A stretch of 64,000 nt of DNA from Arcobacter suis CECT 7833 (GTDB taxonomy: Bacteria; Campylobacterota; Campylobacteria; Campylobacterales; Arcobacteraceae). The notes under the pieces were generated by a model, which was not told where the DNA came from, searched no databases, and saw only the letters and a list, made by a program, of their open reading frames with translations. The stretch covers positions 2,418,001 through 2,482,000 of the forward strand of contig NZ_CP032100.1 in the NCBI RefSeq assembly GCF_003544815.1. The letters are read 5' to 3'. Position numbers and translations under genes: made by a program. Of this stretch, positions 1 to 7,855 are shown piece after piece. Position 1 is the first letter of the stretch; each line of letters opens with the position of its first letter.

Positions 1-2336
1 TTATAACTTCTTCTATTGCAATATTACTTTGTAGTAATTTATTTGCACAAGAAACTTATACAATAAAAGATATGTCTTTAAAACAAGCACTAGAAAAAAT
101 TTCAAAAGAATCAAAACTTTCATATATTGTAGATGAAAATTTAATTGAAGGTAAAAATGCTGCAAATATAAATAATATAGAAGGCGTAAAAAATGCCCTT
201 GATAAAGTTTTAGCTGGAAGTGGACTAGAAGCTACTATTGAAAATGGAACAATCATTATAAAAAAGAAAATAATAGTTGGAAGTGGAACAATTCTTGATG
301 ATATTTCTGTAACAGATAGTTATAGAACGGGAAGTGCTGAAGATGGATATGTTGTAAATGAAGTAAAACAAATTGGATTTTGGGGAGCAAAATCACTTCA
401 AGATACTCCTTATTCTATGACAGTAATGCCCCAAGAATTAATTGAAAATTCTATTGCAGGGGATATGGATCAAGTTTATAAAATGAATCCTATTACTCAA
501 ACTGGTCCTACAACTTCTGTATATGGAACACCATATGCGACAATTAGAGGTTTTGGTACACAAACTGGAATTATGGATGGAGTAAGACTTTCTTCAACTT
601 CATCTGGTATTAGTATGGAGGAATTAGAAAGTGTTGAAATATTAAATGGTCTTTCTGGATTTATGTATGGAGTAGGAAATGTTGGAGGAACAACAAATTA
701 TGTACTTAAAAGACCAACTTATAAACCTCTTACAAATTTAACTATTGGAAATTATGGGGCTGAACAATACTTTACACATCTTGATTTAGGAAATAAAATA
801 GATGAAAAAGGCAAATTTGCTTATAGATTAAATACTTCATATCAAGATGGCGAGACATCAAAAGATGACCAAAATATTGAAAGAAAACTAATAAGTGGAG
901 CTATAGATTGGAATGTTTCTGATGATTTATTATTACAATTAGAAGCTGCACATCAATATTACAAAGCAGAAGGAAGAGAACAAGCTTTTTATTCAGATAT
1001 ACCTAATGTTTTGCCTAGTGCAGATTCACTAGATATGAATAAAACATATGTTCCTAATAATTGGTTATATAATGAAACTGAAACAAATAGAGTTGGGTTA
1101 AATGCAAATTGGAGTATAAATGATATTTTTACACTTAGAAGTGCTTATTTATATAAAAAAGATACACGAGAACATACTCAAGCTTTTCCAACATTTACAA
1201 CAACAGGTTGGAAATTACAATGGATGAGTAAAGTAAATCCAGTTGATTATATAGCACAAGGTACATATACTTATTTAGACAGTGAATTTAATACTTTAAA
1301 TATTAAACATAAATTAACAATGGGAATTTCAGGTGATATTTTAGAACAAAGACAATATGAAAAAAATTCTATTTGGGCATCTACAACACCTTCTGATTTA
1401 ACTCTTGATGATTTATTAAATTATCCTATACCTTCTGAATTTAATACAAGTGATTATGGAAAAAAATACAAAGCAAATAAATCAGAAAATACAAATATTG
1501 TAATTGGAGATGATATAGCTTTTAATGAGCAATGGGGTGCATTGATAGGAGCTAACTATACAACTATTGGAACGAAAGTTTTTAATGCTTCAGGAAAAGA
1601 AACATCTAAATATAATAAATCTGAATTAACTCCAACTCTATCTTTAATATATAAACCTTTTGAAGATTTAACAACTTATGTAACTTATATGGAAGCTTTA
1701 GAAAAAGGAACAATAGTTGGAAGCACTTATAAAAATGCAGGTGAAATATTAGAACCATTAAAAAGTGAGCAATATGAAGTTGGAGCAAAATATTCTGTTT
1801 CAGAAAATTTACTTTTAAGTTCATCATTATTTAGAATAGAAAAACCTTATGAATATTCAGATAAAGCTTTACCTATACCAACTTATGTACAAGATGGTAA
1901 AAGAATACATGAAGGAGTAGAATTAACTGTTACGGGAAAAGTAACTGACAATTTCACTGTAATTACTGGTGGAACAATATTAGATCCTAAAATTGACAAA
2001 AGTAATGACCCTAAACTAGAAGGGAAAAAACCAACTGGGACAGCATCAAAAATGGCAAAACTTTATGCTGAATATGATGTAGTTCAAATAAAAGGAATAA
2101 CTTTAACTGGCGGAGCATATTATACGGGAAGTAGATTTGCAGACAATACAAATCTTCAAGAAATAGATGCTTATACTATTTATGATGCAGGACTTAGATA
2201 TAAAACAAAATTAGATAAATATCCTACAACTTTTAATCTAAATATAGCAAATTTAACTAATGAAAGTTATTGGGCTTCAAGTGATACTTTAGGTATCCCA
2301 AGAAATATTGCTTATTCAATGAAAGTAGAATTTTAA
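1..2336 (+). CDS. TonB-dependent siderophore-type outer-membrane receptor (5' partial)
   Basis: This is an outer-membrane TonB-dependent receptor that would import a ferric siderophore or similar ligand using TonB/ExbBD energy. The frame is open from base 3, before the first ATG at 72, and encodes the hydrophobic end of a signal peptide (AILLCSNLFAQ, cleavage probably before QETY), so the true start lies upstream of the window. After the signal comes a short STN domain (about the first 75 mature residues), typical of FecA/FpvA-type transducing receptors. A plug with LNGLSGFMYGVGNVGG follows, then a long beta-barrel ending in the classic C-terminal Phe (MKVEF). The ligand cannot be read from sequence. 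The adjacent B12 operon makes corrinoid uptake possible, but the STN domain favours a siderophore. Confidence 0.88.
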   Translation, partial: ITSSIAILLCSNLFAQETYTIKDMSLKQALEKISKESKLSYIVDENLIEGKNAANINNIEGVKNALDKVLAGSGLEATIENGTIIIKKKIIVGSGTILDDISVTDSYRTGSAEDGYVVNEVKQIGFWGAKSLQDTPYSMTVMPQELIENSIAGDMDQVYKMNPITQTGPTTSVYGTPYATIRGFGTQTGIMDGVRLSSTSSGISMEELESVEILNGLSGFMYGVGNVGGTTNYVLKRPTYKPLTNLTIGNYGAEQYFTHLDLGNKIDEKGKFAYRLNTSYQDGETSKDDQNIERKLISGAIDWNVSDDLLLQLEAAHQYYKAEGREQAFYSDIPNVLPSADSLDMNKTYVPNNWLYNETETNRVGLNANWSINDIFTLRSAYLYKKDTREHTQAFPTFTTTGWKLQWMSKVNPVDYIAQGTYTYLDSEFNTLNIKHKLTMGISGDILEQRQYEKNSIWASTTPSDLTLDDLLNYPIPSEFNTSDYGKKYKANKSENTNIVIGDDIAFNEQWGALIGANYTTIGTKVFNASGKETSKYNKSELTPTLSLIYKPFEDLTTYVTYMEALEKGTIVGSTYKNAGEILEPLKSEQYEVGAKYSVSENLLLSSSLFRIEKPYEYSDKALPIPTYVQDGKRIHEGVELTVTGKVTDNFTVITGGTILDPKIDKSNDPKLEGKKPTGTASKMAKLYAEYDVVQIKGITLTGGAYYTGSRFADNTNLQEIDAYTIYDAGLRYKTKLDKYPTTFNLNIANLTNESYWASSDTLGIPRNIAYSMKVEF

Positions 2337-2340
2337 TAAT

Positions 2341-2368
2341 AAAGAGACTTTATAAGTCTCTTTATTAA
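2341..2368 (+). terminator. Intrinsic terminator after the TonB receptor
   Basis: Nine-base-pair perfect stem (AAAGAGACT at 2341-2349 and AGTCTCTTT at 2355-2363) with a 5-nt loop, starting a few bases after the stop codon. The T-tract is short (TTTATT), so it is a modest but convincing factor-independent terminator. Confidence 0.7.
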
Positions 2369-2378
2369 AATATTAGCT

Positions 2379-2441
2379 CATGGGTTCTAATAATTACCTT
2401 CTTTCCTTAGGTATAATGATTAGTCTCATTTAGAACCTATG
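2379..2441. repeat. Large imperfect palindrome in a convergent intergenic gap
   Basis: CATGGGTTCTAA (2379-2390) pairs with TTAGAACCTATG (2430-2441), 12 bp with one G-U in RNA. Inside it a second stem is possible between ATTACCT (about 2393-2399) and AGGT-AT-AAT (from about 2409). It lies between the receptor terminator and the end of the minus-strand cobalamin operon. It could be a terminator for the minus-strand transcript or a REP-like element. I do not recognise it as a known riboswitch. Confidence 0.5.
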
Positions 2442-2458
2442 ACCTAGTTTTTAAAAAC

Positions 2459-3064
2459 TTATTTATATTCCAAACTATTGATTAGCAACTTCTTATTTAC
2501 AAAAGGATCAATAATTGCGTCTATTTCTTCAAAACTATATTTTAAAGGAAAAGCTATTTTAGAATTTTCAGCTGTGCTTTCTAAGATATAAAAGCTTTTA
2601 TCATTTACATATAAAGCTTTTTTATTTCCCAATTTTTCTTCCATATTTACTATCACAAAAATATGTTTTGGCACTAAAACAAAATAGGCTTCATAACCTT
2701 TAACTTTTAGCATTGAAATCAAAAGGTTTGATTTATCATCACAATCTCCAAAGTTTTGATCAACTACTTGTTTTGCACTTCTTGCAATACTTTCATTTAT
2801 TTTATATGGAATTGCTGTTACAAAATCAAGCATAGCTTGAACTTCACAAACTTTATTTGAAGCACAATCTTTTGTTAAATGATTTGCTAATTTTATGGTG
2901 TAATCATCTGTTCTTACTTGATTTACATAAGTTGCATCACCAATATCTATAAACTGGTTTTTAACTATAAAAAAAGAAGAAATTATCAAATAAATCACAT
3001 AAACAATAAATATAGTTGACAATAAAAAAGAGAAATATTTTAGATATCTATTTTCTACTAACAT
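2459..3064 (-). CDS. Membrane-anchored transglutaminase-like cysteine protein
   Basis: A 201-residue protein with one N-terminal membrane segment (about residues 10-34) and a periplasmic domain of the transglutaminase/papain-like fold. The nucleophile region NFGDCDDKSNLL carries the Cys-Asp pair and the later KHIFVIVN supplies the likely catalytic His. Such proteins act as proteases or amidases in the envelope; the substrate is unknown. It is the last gene of the cobalamin operon, overlapping the start of the upstream aminotransferase gene by 7 bp, so the two are probably co-translated. There is no obvious link to cobalamin chemistry and it may simply be a passenger. Confidence 0.65.
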   Translation of the reverse strand: MLVENRYLKYFSFLLSTIFIVYVIYLIISSFFIVKNQFIDIGDATYVNQVRTDDYTIKLANHLTKDCASNKVCEVQAMLDFVTAIPYKINESIARSAKQVVDQNFGDCDDKSNLLISMLKVKGYEAYFVLVPKHIFVIVNMEEKLGNKKALYVNDKSFYILESTAENSKIAFPLKYSFEEIDAIIDPFVNKKLLINSLEYK

Positions 3065-4071
3065 ATCTCTTTTAAAGCCTTTTGTAAAATCTCATTCGCA
3101 CTTGAACTTTTCACTGCAATTCTTACAAATCTTTCGTTTAGATAATCAAAATTTGAGCAATCTCTAACCATTATTTTATATGCTTTTAGTTTTTCTTGAA
3201 ACTCTTTTGCACTTAGATTTTTTAGTTTTATAAGCAGATAATTTGCGCTACTTTCAAAAATTTCTTCCACTAAAGCTGAGCTTTTTAAGATATTTTCTAA
3301 CTCAATTTTATTTTTTATATTTATAGCTTTTGAAATATTTTTAAAAAGCTTATCATCTAATGCTGCTTGTAAATAGTTTGAATCAAACTGTGAGAGTTTC
3401 CACATTGGTTCAAATCTTTTTAGTTTTTGTATATTTTCTTTTGTTGAAACTATTGTTCCAACTCTTATTCCTGCACTTGAATAAAACTTTGTCATTGATT
3501 TTAGAATATACAATTTATCGTAAGTTTCTAGATATTTTATAGCGCTTGGTTTATCACAAAAATCCAAAAAGCTCTCATCTATTAAAATAGTACAAGATTT
3601 TTCTATCCAAGTTGTCATCAGCTCTTCTAAATCATAGTATTTTCCATCGGGAGTTGAAGGATTTACAAAAATCACCAAAGAATTTTCTTTTACATTTTCA
3701 TTGATATTTTCAAATCTGTTTATTGTATTTAGTTCATATCCAAAATTTAAAGAGGCTTTTTTATACTCTAAATATGCAGGTGAATAAATAGTGCAAGTTT
3801 GTAAAGACAAATGTTTAAATAAAGTAAAAATCGCACTACTTCCACCGTTAAAAAGCTCAATTTGAGAAGTCTCAACCCCATAATTTAAAGCTATTTTTTC
3901 ATACAACTTATCATAAGTTGGATACGATGAAATATCTAAAGTGTTAAAATCAATATTTATTTGAGGTTTTACAAAATTTATATTTGAAGATAAATCTATT
4001 ATTTCACTTACATTACAACCCAAATCAAAGGCAAATTTTTCTATTTGTCCACCATGTTCAAATGTTTTCAT
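3058..4071 (-). CDS. cobD: CobC/CobD-like PLP aminotransferase (threonine-phosphate decarboxylase family)
   Basis: A 337-residue fold-type I PLP enzyme resembling histidinol-phosphate aminotransferase. In this setting it is expected to be L-threonine-O-3-phosphate decarboxylase, which makes the aminopropanol linker of cobalamin. It opens with FEHGGQIEKFAFDLG and has DLSSNINF, the PLP-region VFVNPSTPDGKYY, a DESFLDF loop and the Schiff-base lysine in LKSMTKFYSSAGIRVG. The start overlaps the cobS stop by 4 bp, so the genes are translationally coupled. The family also contains true HisC proteins, but the neighbouring cobS and cobU make the cobalamin role the better reading. The symbol cobC is also used for this family. 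Confidence 0.75.
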   Translation of the reverse strand: MKTFEHGGQIEKFAFDLGCNVSEIIDLSSNINFVKPQINIDFNTLDISSYPTYDKLYEKIALNYGVETSQIELFNGGSSAIFTLFKHLSLQTCTIYSPAYLEYKKASLNFGYELNTINRFENINENVKENSLVIFVNPSTPDGKYYDLEELMTTWIEKSCTILIDESFLDFCDKPSAIKYLETYDKLYILKSMTKFYSSAGIRVGTIVSTKENIQKLKRFEPMWKLSQFDSNYLQAALDDKLFKNISKAINIKNKIELENILKSSALVEEIFESSANYLLIKLKNLSAKEFQEKLKAYKIMVRDCSNFDYLNERFVRIAVKSSSANEILQKALKEIC

Positions 4072-4814
4072 AATATTATTGCCAGTCCTATATTTAAAAG
4101 TATTAATTCTGTGTGTTCAAGGGTGAATCCTAAACAATCACCATTTACAAAACCAAATTTTTTGTTTAAGATTTTTAAAATCATGTAGAAACTTGCCAAA
4201 CTTAAAACAAATAAAACTAAAACATTTGAGCCAATTACAAATGCAACTATCACATAAAGTAAAGCAAAGATTTTTAGTTGAAAAATCCCAGAGTTTGCAA
4301 AAGCCAAAGATAAAAAACTATCTTTACTAAATTTAAAATATCCAAGTAAATAAATCAAATTTAATCTTGAAAACACACAAACAATCAAAAATAAAATATA
4401 TTGTTTTTCATATAAAACATAAGTGATAATTCCAACTTTTAATAAAACAAAAGCAACCCCATACAAAGCGCCAATTGCTCCAATAGTTGATTCTTTCATG
4501 ATTTTATAGGCATCTTTTCCACTATATGAAGCAAACCAAGCATCAACCACATCGATTATTGCTTCTGTGTGAATAAATCCATAAAGTGCTAGATATACAA
4601 CTGCGCAAACAAAGGCAGAATATAAAGGATTAAAAAACTCATTTAAACAAAAATTTAATCCAATCACAAGTGAGGCTAAAATAGTGCCAACAAGTGGAAG
4701 TAAAACCAAAGTATATTTATAAGTTTCGTTGTTTATTTCCATATTTTTTACAAATACAGGAATTATAGAAAAGTATGAAAGTGCAAAGAAAAAAGCGTTT
4801 AATATTTGTTTCAT
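4068..4814 (-). CDS. cobS: Adenosylcobinamide-GDP ribazoletransferase (cobalamin synthase)
   Basis: An integral membrane enzyme (248 residues, about six or seven hydrophobic segments) that joins adenosylcobinamide-GDP to alpha-ribazole to form adenosylcobalamin. The family signature is visible as HTEAIIDVVDAWFAS followed by IMKESTIGAIGALYGV, equivalent to the acidic D-x3-D and KDSxIGxxG motifs of CobS. Length matches the family (about 245-260). It overlaps cobU by 4 bp upstream and the cobC/D-like gene downstream, in the middle of a seven-gene minus-strand operon. Confidence 0.88.
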   Translation of the reverse strand: MKQILNAFFFALSYFSIIPVFVKNMEINNETYKYTLVLLPLVGTILASLVIGLNFCLNEFFNPLYSAFVCAVVYLALYGFIHTEAIIDVVDAWFASYSGKDAYKIMKESTIGAIGALYGVAFVLLKVGIITYVLYEKQYILFLIVCVFSRLNLIYLLGYFKFSKDSFLSLAFANSGIFQLKIFALLYVIVAFVIGSNVLVLFVLSLASFYMILKILNKKFGFVNGDCLGFTLEHTELILLNIGLAIIL

Positions 4815-5308
4815 TTTAATCTTCTTTCAAGTCCATATTTCACCTCATAAACCTCATCACAAAGTTTTGCTAATTCTTGTCCAATAAGCCCTGAAAAATC
4901 CACAAATCTTCGTGATTCTTTATCAAAAGGAATAATTCCACACGAAACATCATTTAAAATAAAAATGATATTTGCATCGATTTTGCAAATCTTTTGAAGT
5001 TGTATTTTTAGAGTTTCTTCTTTATTTTCAAGATTGTTAAAAAGCCACATAGAGACACAATCTATCAAATATGTTTTATTAACTTCAACTATTTTTGTCA
5101 AATCTTTTGGTTCTTCAATAGTGATAAAATCTTCTTTTCTCTCAATGATGTGTTTATCTATTCTATTTTGCATAGAATCATCACCAAAAGAGTTATCGTA
5201 AGTTGCCACATAATATGGCTTTTCATTTGTTGATAGTTCTAAAGCCTTTTTGATTCCCGCTTTTGTTTTACCAGATTTTTGTCCACCAAAATAAAATATT
5301 TTCATCAT
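4811..5308 (-). CDS. cobU: Adenosylcobinamide kinase / guanylyltransferase
   Basis: A 165-residue cytosolic enzyme that phosphorylates adenosylcobinamide and then transfers GMP to it, giving the CobS substrate. The N-terminal P-loop FGGQKSGKTKAG matches the CobU GGxRSGKS pattern. YYVATYDNSFGDDSMQNRIDKH and the later FILNDVSCGIIPFDKESRRFVD are standard CobU segments. It is slightly short for the family (about 170-180). It overlaps marC by 4 bp and cobS by 4 bp. Confidence 0.9.
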   Translation of the reverse strand: MMKIFYFGGQKSGKTKAGIKKALELSTNEKPYYVATYDNSFGDDSMQNRIDKHIIERKEDFITIEEPKDLTKIVEVNKTYLIDCVSMWLFNNLENKEETLKIQLQKICKIDANIIFILNDVSCGIIPFDKESRRFVDFSGLIGQELAKLCDEVYEVKYGLERRLK

Positions 5309-5904
5309 AATCCTAAAAAGTTTTTAATACCAGTAAATACGATTTGAGCAGAAAGTGCAGCTAAAAAAAGTCCTGTGATTTTTGAAATTACCAAAAGCCC
5401 TTGTTTTCCTATAATTCGTTCTATTAAACTTGAACTATATAACATAATTCCAATTACTAAAACAGCCCAAACAAGCGCTAAACTTCCCATAAGCATAGAA
5501 GAAGTATCTTCAAAACTTGCACCCATTACAAGTAAAATACCAATAGTTCCAGGTCCAATAGTAACAGGAATTGCCAAAGGAACTACGGCTAATTGAGAAA
5601 TATCTTTGTTTCCAACTTTTCCACCATCTTTAGTTCCTTTTACCAAATCAACTGCTGCTAAAAATAGTAACGCCCCAGCTCCAATTCTAAAAGCATCAAG
5701 GGTAATCCCAAAAACTGAAAATATATGTTTTCCGAAAAAAAGTAATATCAAACTAATAACAACCACAGAAATAGTAACTTTTATAGCTAAAGCTTTTTTC
5801 TCTTTTGAAGTTGAATATTGTGTCATAGTCAAAAAAACAGACAACACAAAAAAAGGTGTCATAATAAAAAACATTTTTAAAAATGTTGAAATAAAAATAT
5901 CCAT
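5305..5904 (-). CDS. MarC family integral membrane protein
   Basis: A 199-residue membrane protein with about six hydrophobic segments and the family hallmark LAVVPLAIPVTIGPGTIGILLVMG. MarC/UPF0056 proteins were once linked to multiple antibiotic resistance; their transport role is still unsettled. It sits inside the cobalamin operon, overlapping cobU by 4 bp and starting 12 bp after the upstream hydrolase gene. A corrinoid-related role is only suggested by position. Confidence 0.85.
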   Translation of the reverse strand: MDIFISTFLKMFFIMTPFFVLSVFLTMTQYSTSKEKKALAIKVTISVVVISLILLFFGKHIFSVFGITLDAFRIGAGALLFLAAVDLVKGTKDGGKVGNKDISQLAVVPLAIPVTIGPGTIGILLVMGASFEDTSSMLMGSLALVWAVLVIGIMLYSSSLIERIIGKQGLLVISKITGLFLAALSAQIVFTGIKNFLGL

Positions 5905-5916
5905 TGTTATCCTAAA

Positions 5917-6579
5917 TTAAAAATATTTCTTAATCTCTTGCGCCCAAAGTTTATAAGCATTTCCATTTAAATGTAAATCATCGGCTGTAAACTCTTTTTT
6001 TAACACTTTTTGTGGTGCAAAAATAGGATTTAGATTTATGAAAGTGATTTTATTTTCATTTGCATATTGTTCTAATCTTTTGTTTAACTCTTCAACTTTT
6101 GGATTAAAATCTGCTTTTCTAGTTTCCCCAATATAAAGTGTTGATTGAATATGTACTTTTATATTTTTATCTTTGAAAGTTTTGATTATCTTCAAATAAT
6201 TTGCATAAATCTCATCAACTTCTTTTCCTCTCATAATATCATTAATACCAATCATTATGAAAACTTGTTGAATATTTAAAGAAATTGAGTTAAGTCTATC
6301 TAAAACTCCATTTGTTGTATCACCACTTATTCCTCTGTTTTGAACTTTATCATTATTTAAAAGCTCATCCCATAAACCTTCATCAGTTATAGAATCACCT
6401 AACATCATAGTCGTGTATTTTTCATTCATAGTTAAACCCTCAAATTGACTTTTTCTATTTTTATAATATGGATCATTTTGAATTTTCCACTCTTGAACTT
6501 TTGGTTCTTCTTTTTTTATATCAGTTGCCTCAAGACAAATGATTCCCGTTAAAAGTAACATTAATAATTTTAATCTCAT
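5917..6579 (-). CDS. Exported SGNH/GDSL-type esterase
   Basis: A 220-residue protein with an N-terminal signal peptide (LKLLMLLLTGIICLEA) and a complete SGNH hydrolase domain. Block I is MLGDSITDEG (Ser nucleophile), block II is NRGISGDTT (Gly), block III is IGINDIMRG (Asn) and block V is DLHLNGNAY (Asp-x-x-His). It is therefore likely an active periplasmic esterase or deacetylase. It lies 1 bp downstream of the cobT-like gene. Its substrate, and whether it matters for cobalamin, are not shown by sequence. Confidence 0.8.
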   Translation of the reverse strand: MRLKLLMLLLTGIICLEATDIKKEEPKVQEWKIQNDPYYKNRKSQFEGLTMNEKYTTMMLGDSITDEGLWDELLNNDKVQNRGISGDTTNGVLDRLNSISLNIQQVFIMIGINDIMRGKEVDEIYANYLKIIKTFKDKNIKVHIQSTLYIGETRKADFNPKVEELNKRLEQYANENKITFINLNPIFAPQKVLKKEFTADDLHLNGNAYKLWAQEIKKYF

Positions 6580-6580
6580 T

Positions 6581-7648
6581 TTATGCTCCTAAAAAACTCT
6601 CAATTTTTTTTGTAATATCAATTTTTGATAAACTATTAATTGTTGCATAACACAATGCTCCACCACAACCTACACCCTCTTTTGCTTCACCTTCATCATA
6701 AAGTTTTAAAGCTGGATGCGAAGATTCACTAAAATCAAAATCACTTGCGTAAGCATTTATAGGAAAATCCAATTGTTCTAAAAGTGCTTTAATATCCGAA
6801 TTTGTATCTTGTGCTATCCATTTTGTAGTACCTAAAGCAAGATTTGAAGAATCAATTTGTCCATCCATACTTCTTAAAATAGAATTTACAACCAATAAAA
6901 CAGCAGCCATTTGAGTTCCACCTGCAAGAAGAATTTTAAGATTATTTGCCCTACTTCCAAGTATAAATCCAGCATTAAAAATAATCATATTATCACTAAT
7001 GTCCGACAACTTTTCAAATAAATCAGCTTTTGAATCTAAGTTTTGTAAAGCTTTTTGGATTGTTTCATTTTTTATATTGCTTGGATTGTTTTTATATGAA
7101 CTTGAAAAATATCCTTCACATTCATATCCCAAAGCTAAAGCTGTTGCATTAGCAGTTGTAGTTCCAGCAGGAATTGTTTCGGCTAAAATCACATAATCAT
7201 CACTTGTTTGAAAATTTTGACCAAACTCCAAAGCTTTTTGAAAAATCTCCATCGCAGGGATTTTCGCACCTTCATCAATTCTATTACTTGATTTTATATC
7301 AAAATTGTGAACTTTGAAATAATCAATTTGAGGTAAAACATCCATTCCTAAATTTAATATTTCAATATTTGAAAAAGCTTTTAATTCATGTATTGCTCTT
7401 GTAATCAAAGCTGGTGTTGGAACACCTTTTGGAGTTTGTGCAATATTTTCCAAAGAACGAACTTCTTTTACACATAAAAATTCCGCATCTAAAGTTGGAG
7501 TTAAATATAACTTTCCAGGAATTCCAGCTTGAGAAATTTGTGGAATTTCGCAAGTTTTTGTAACACTTGCACTTAATAAAAATGTAGCTTTTTTACCTCT
7601 TAAGAATTCTAAAAAATCAACACTTCCTAAAATTGTTTCAAAGTTCAT
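6581..7648 (-). CDS. cobT: CobT-like nicotinate-nucleotide:dimethylbenzimidazole phosphoribosyltransferase
   Basis: A 355-residue protein of the TIGR00303-type CobT family found in Campylobacterota, cyanobacteria and archaea. It activates the lower-ligand base of cobalamin by moving phosphoribose from nicotinate mononucleotide. The N terminus (ETILGSVDFLEFLRGK), the glycine-rich ETIPAGTTTANATALALGY region and LAGGTQMAAVL fit this family. It is the first gene of the operon running to 2459. The upstream gap of about 200 bp is shared with a divergent transporter, and I see no cobalamin riboswitch there. Confidence 0.75.
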   Translation of the reverse strand: MNFETILGSVDFLEFLRGKKATFLLSASVTKTCEIPQISQAGIPGKLYLTPTLDAEFLCVKEVRSLENIAQTPKGVPTPALITRAIHELKAFSNIEILNLGMDVLPQIDYFKVHNFDIKSSNRIDEGAKIPAMEIFQKALEFGQNFQTSDDYVILAETIPAGTTTANATALALGYECEGYFSSSYKNNPSNIKNETIQKALQNLDSKADLFEKLSDISDNMIIFNAGFILGSRANNLKILLAGGTQMAAVLLVVNSILRSMDGQIDSSNLALGTTKWIAQDTNSDIKALLEQLDFPINAYASDFDFSESSHPALKLYDEGEAKEGVGCGGALCYATINSLSKIDITKKIESFLGA

Positions 7649-7748
7649 TTGAACCCTTTTTTATAATTTTTAGGAAGTATATCAAATGTTAGATAAATGC
7701 CAATTTTACATTAAATAATAAAAGTTAAATAACACAAATTAAAAAATT

Positions 7749-7802
7749 AATGAATATTTGTTCATTTTATGCGTAATTCAATCACTTTAGAAAATTTTCT
7801 AA
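7749..7802. promoter_or_regulatory. Two palindromes in the divergent cobT / DASS promoter region
   Basis: AATGAA-6-TTCATT spans 7749-7766, and a perfect 16-bp palindrome TTAGAAAATTTTCTAA spans 7787-7802, about 22 bp upstream of the probable -10 of the transporter gene. Their position suits operators for a dimeric regulator acting on one or both divergent units. In such AT-rich DNA short palindromes also occur by chance. Confidence 0.3.
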
Positions 7803-7824
7803 CCTTATTGTAACTTAAAAATAA

Positions 7825-7855
7825 TATAATATATAAAATTTATTAGGAGGATTTT
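7825..7855 (+). promoter_or_regulatory. -10 box and strong Shine-Dalgarno of the DASS transporter
   Basis: A consensus TATAAT sits at 7825-7830. A near-perfect Shine-Dalgarno TTAGGAGG follows just before the ATG at 7856, one of the strongest in this window. No clear -35 hexamer is visible, which is common for Campylobacterota promoters. Confidence 0.5.

Noticed and set aside
7649-7855. Cobalamin riboswitch before cobT
   Set aside because: The region is short, almost all A/T and lacks a B12-box-like segment.
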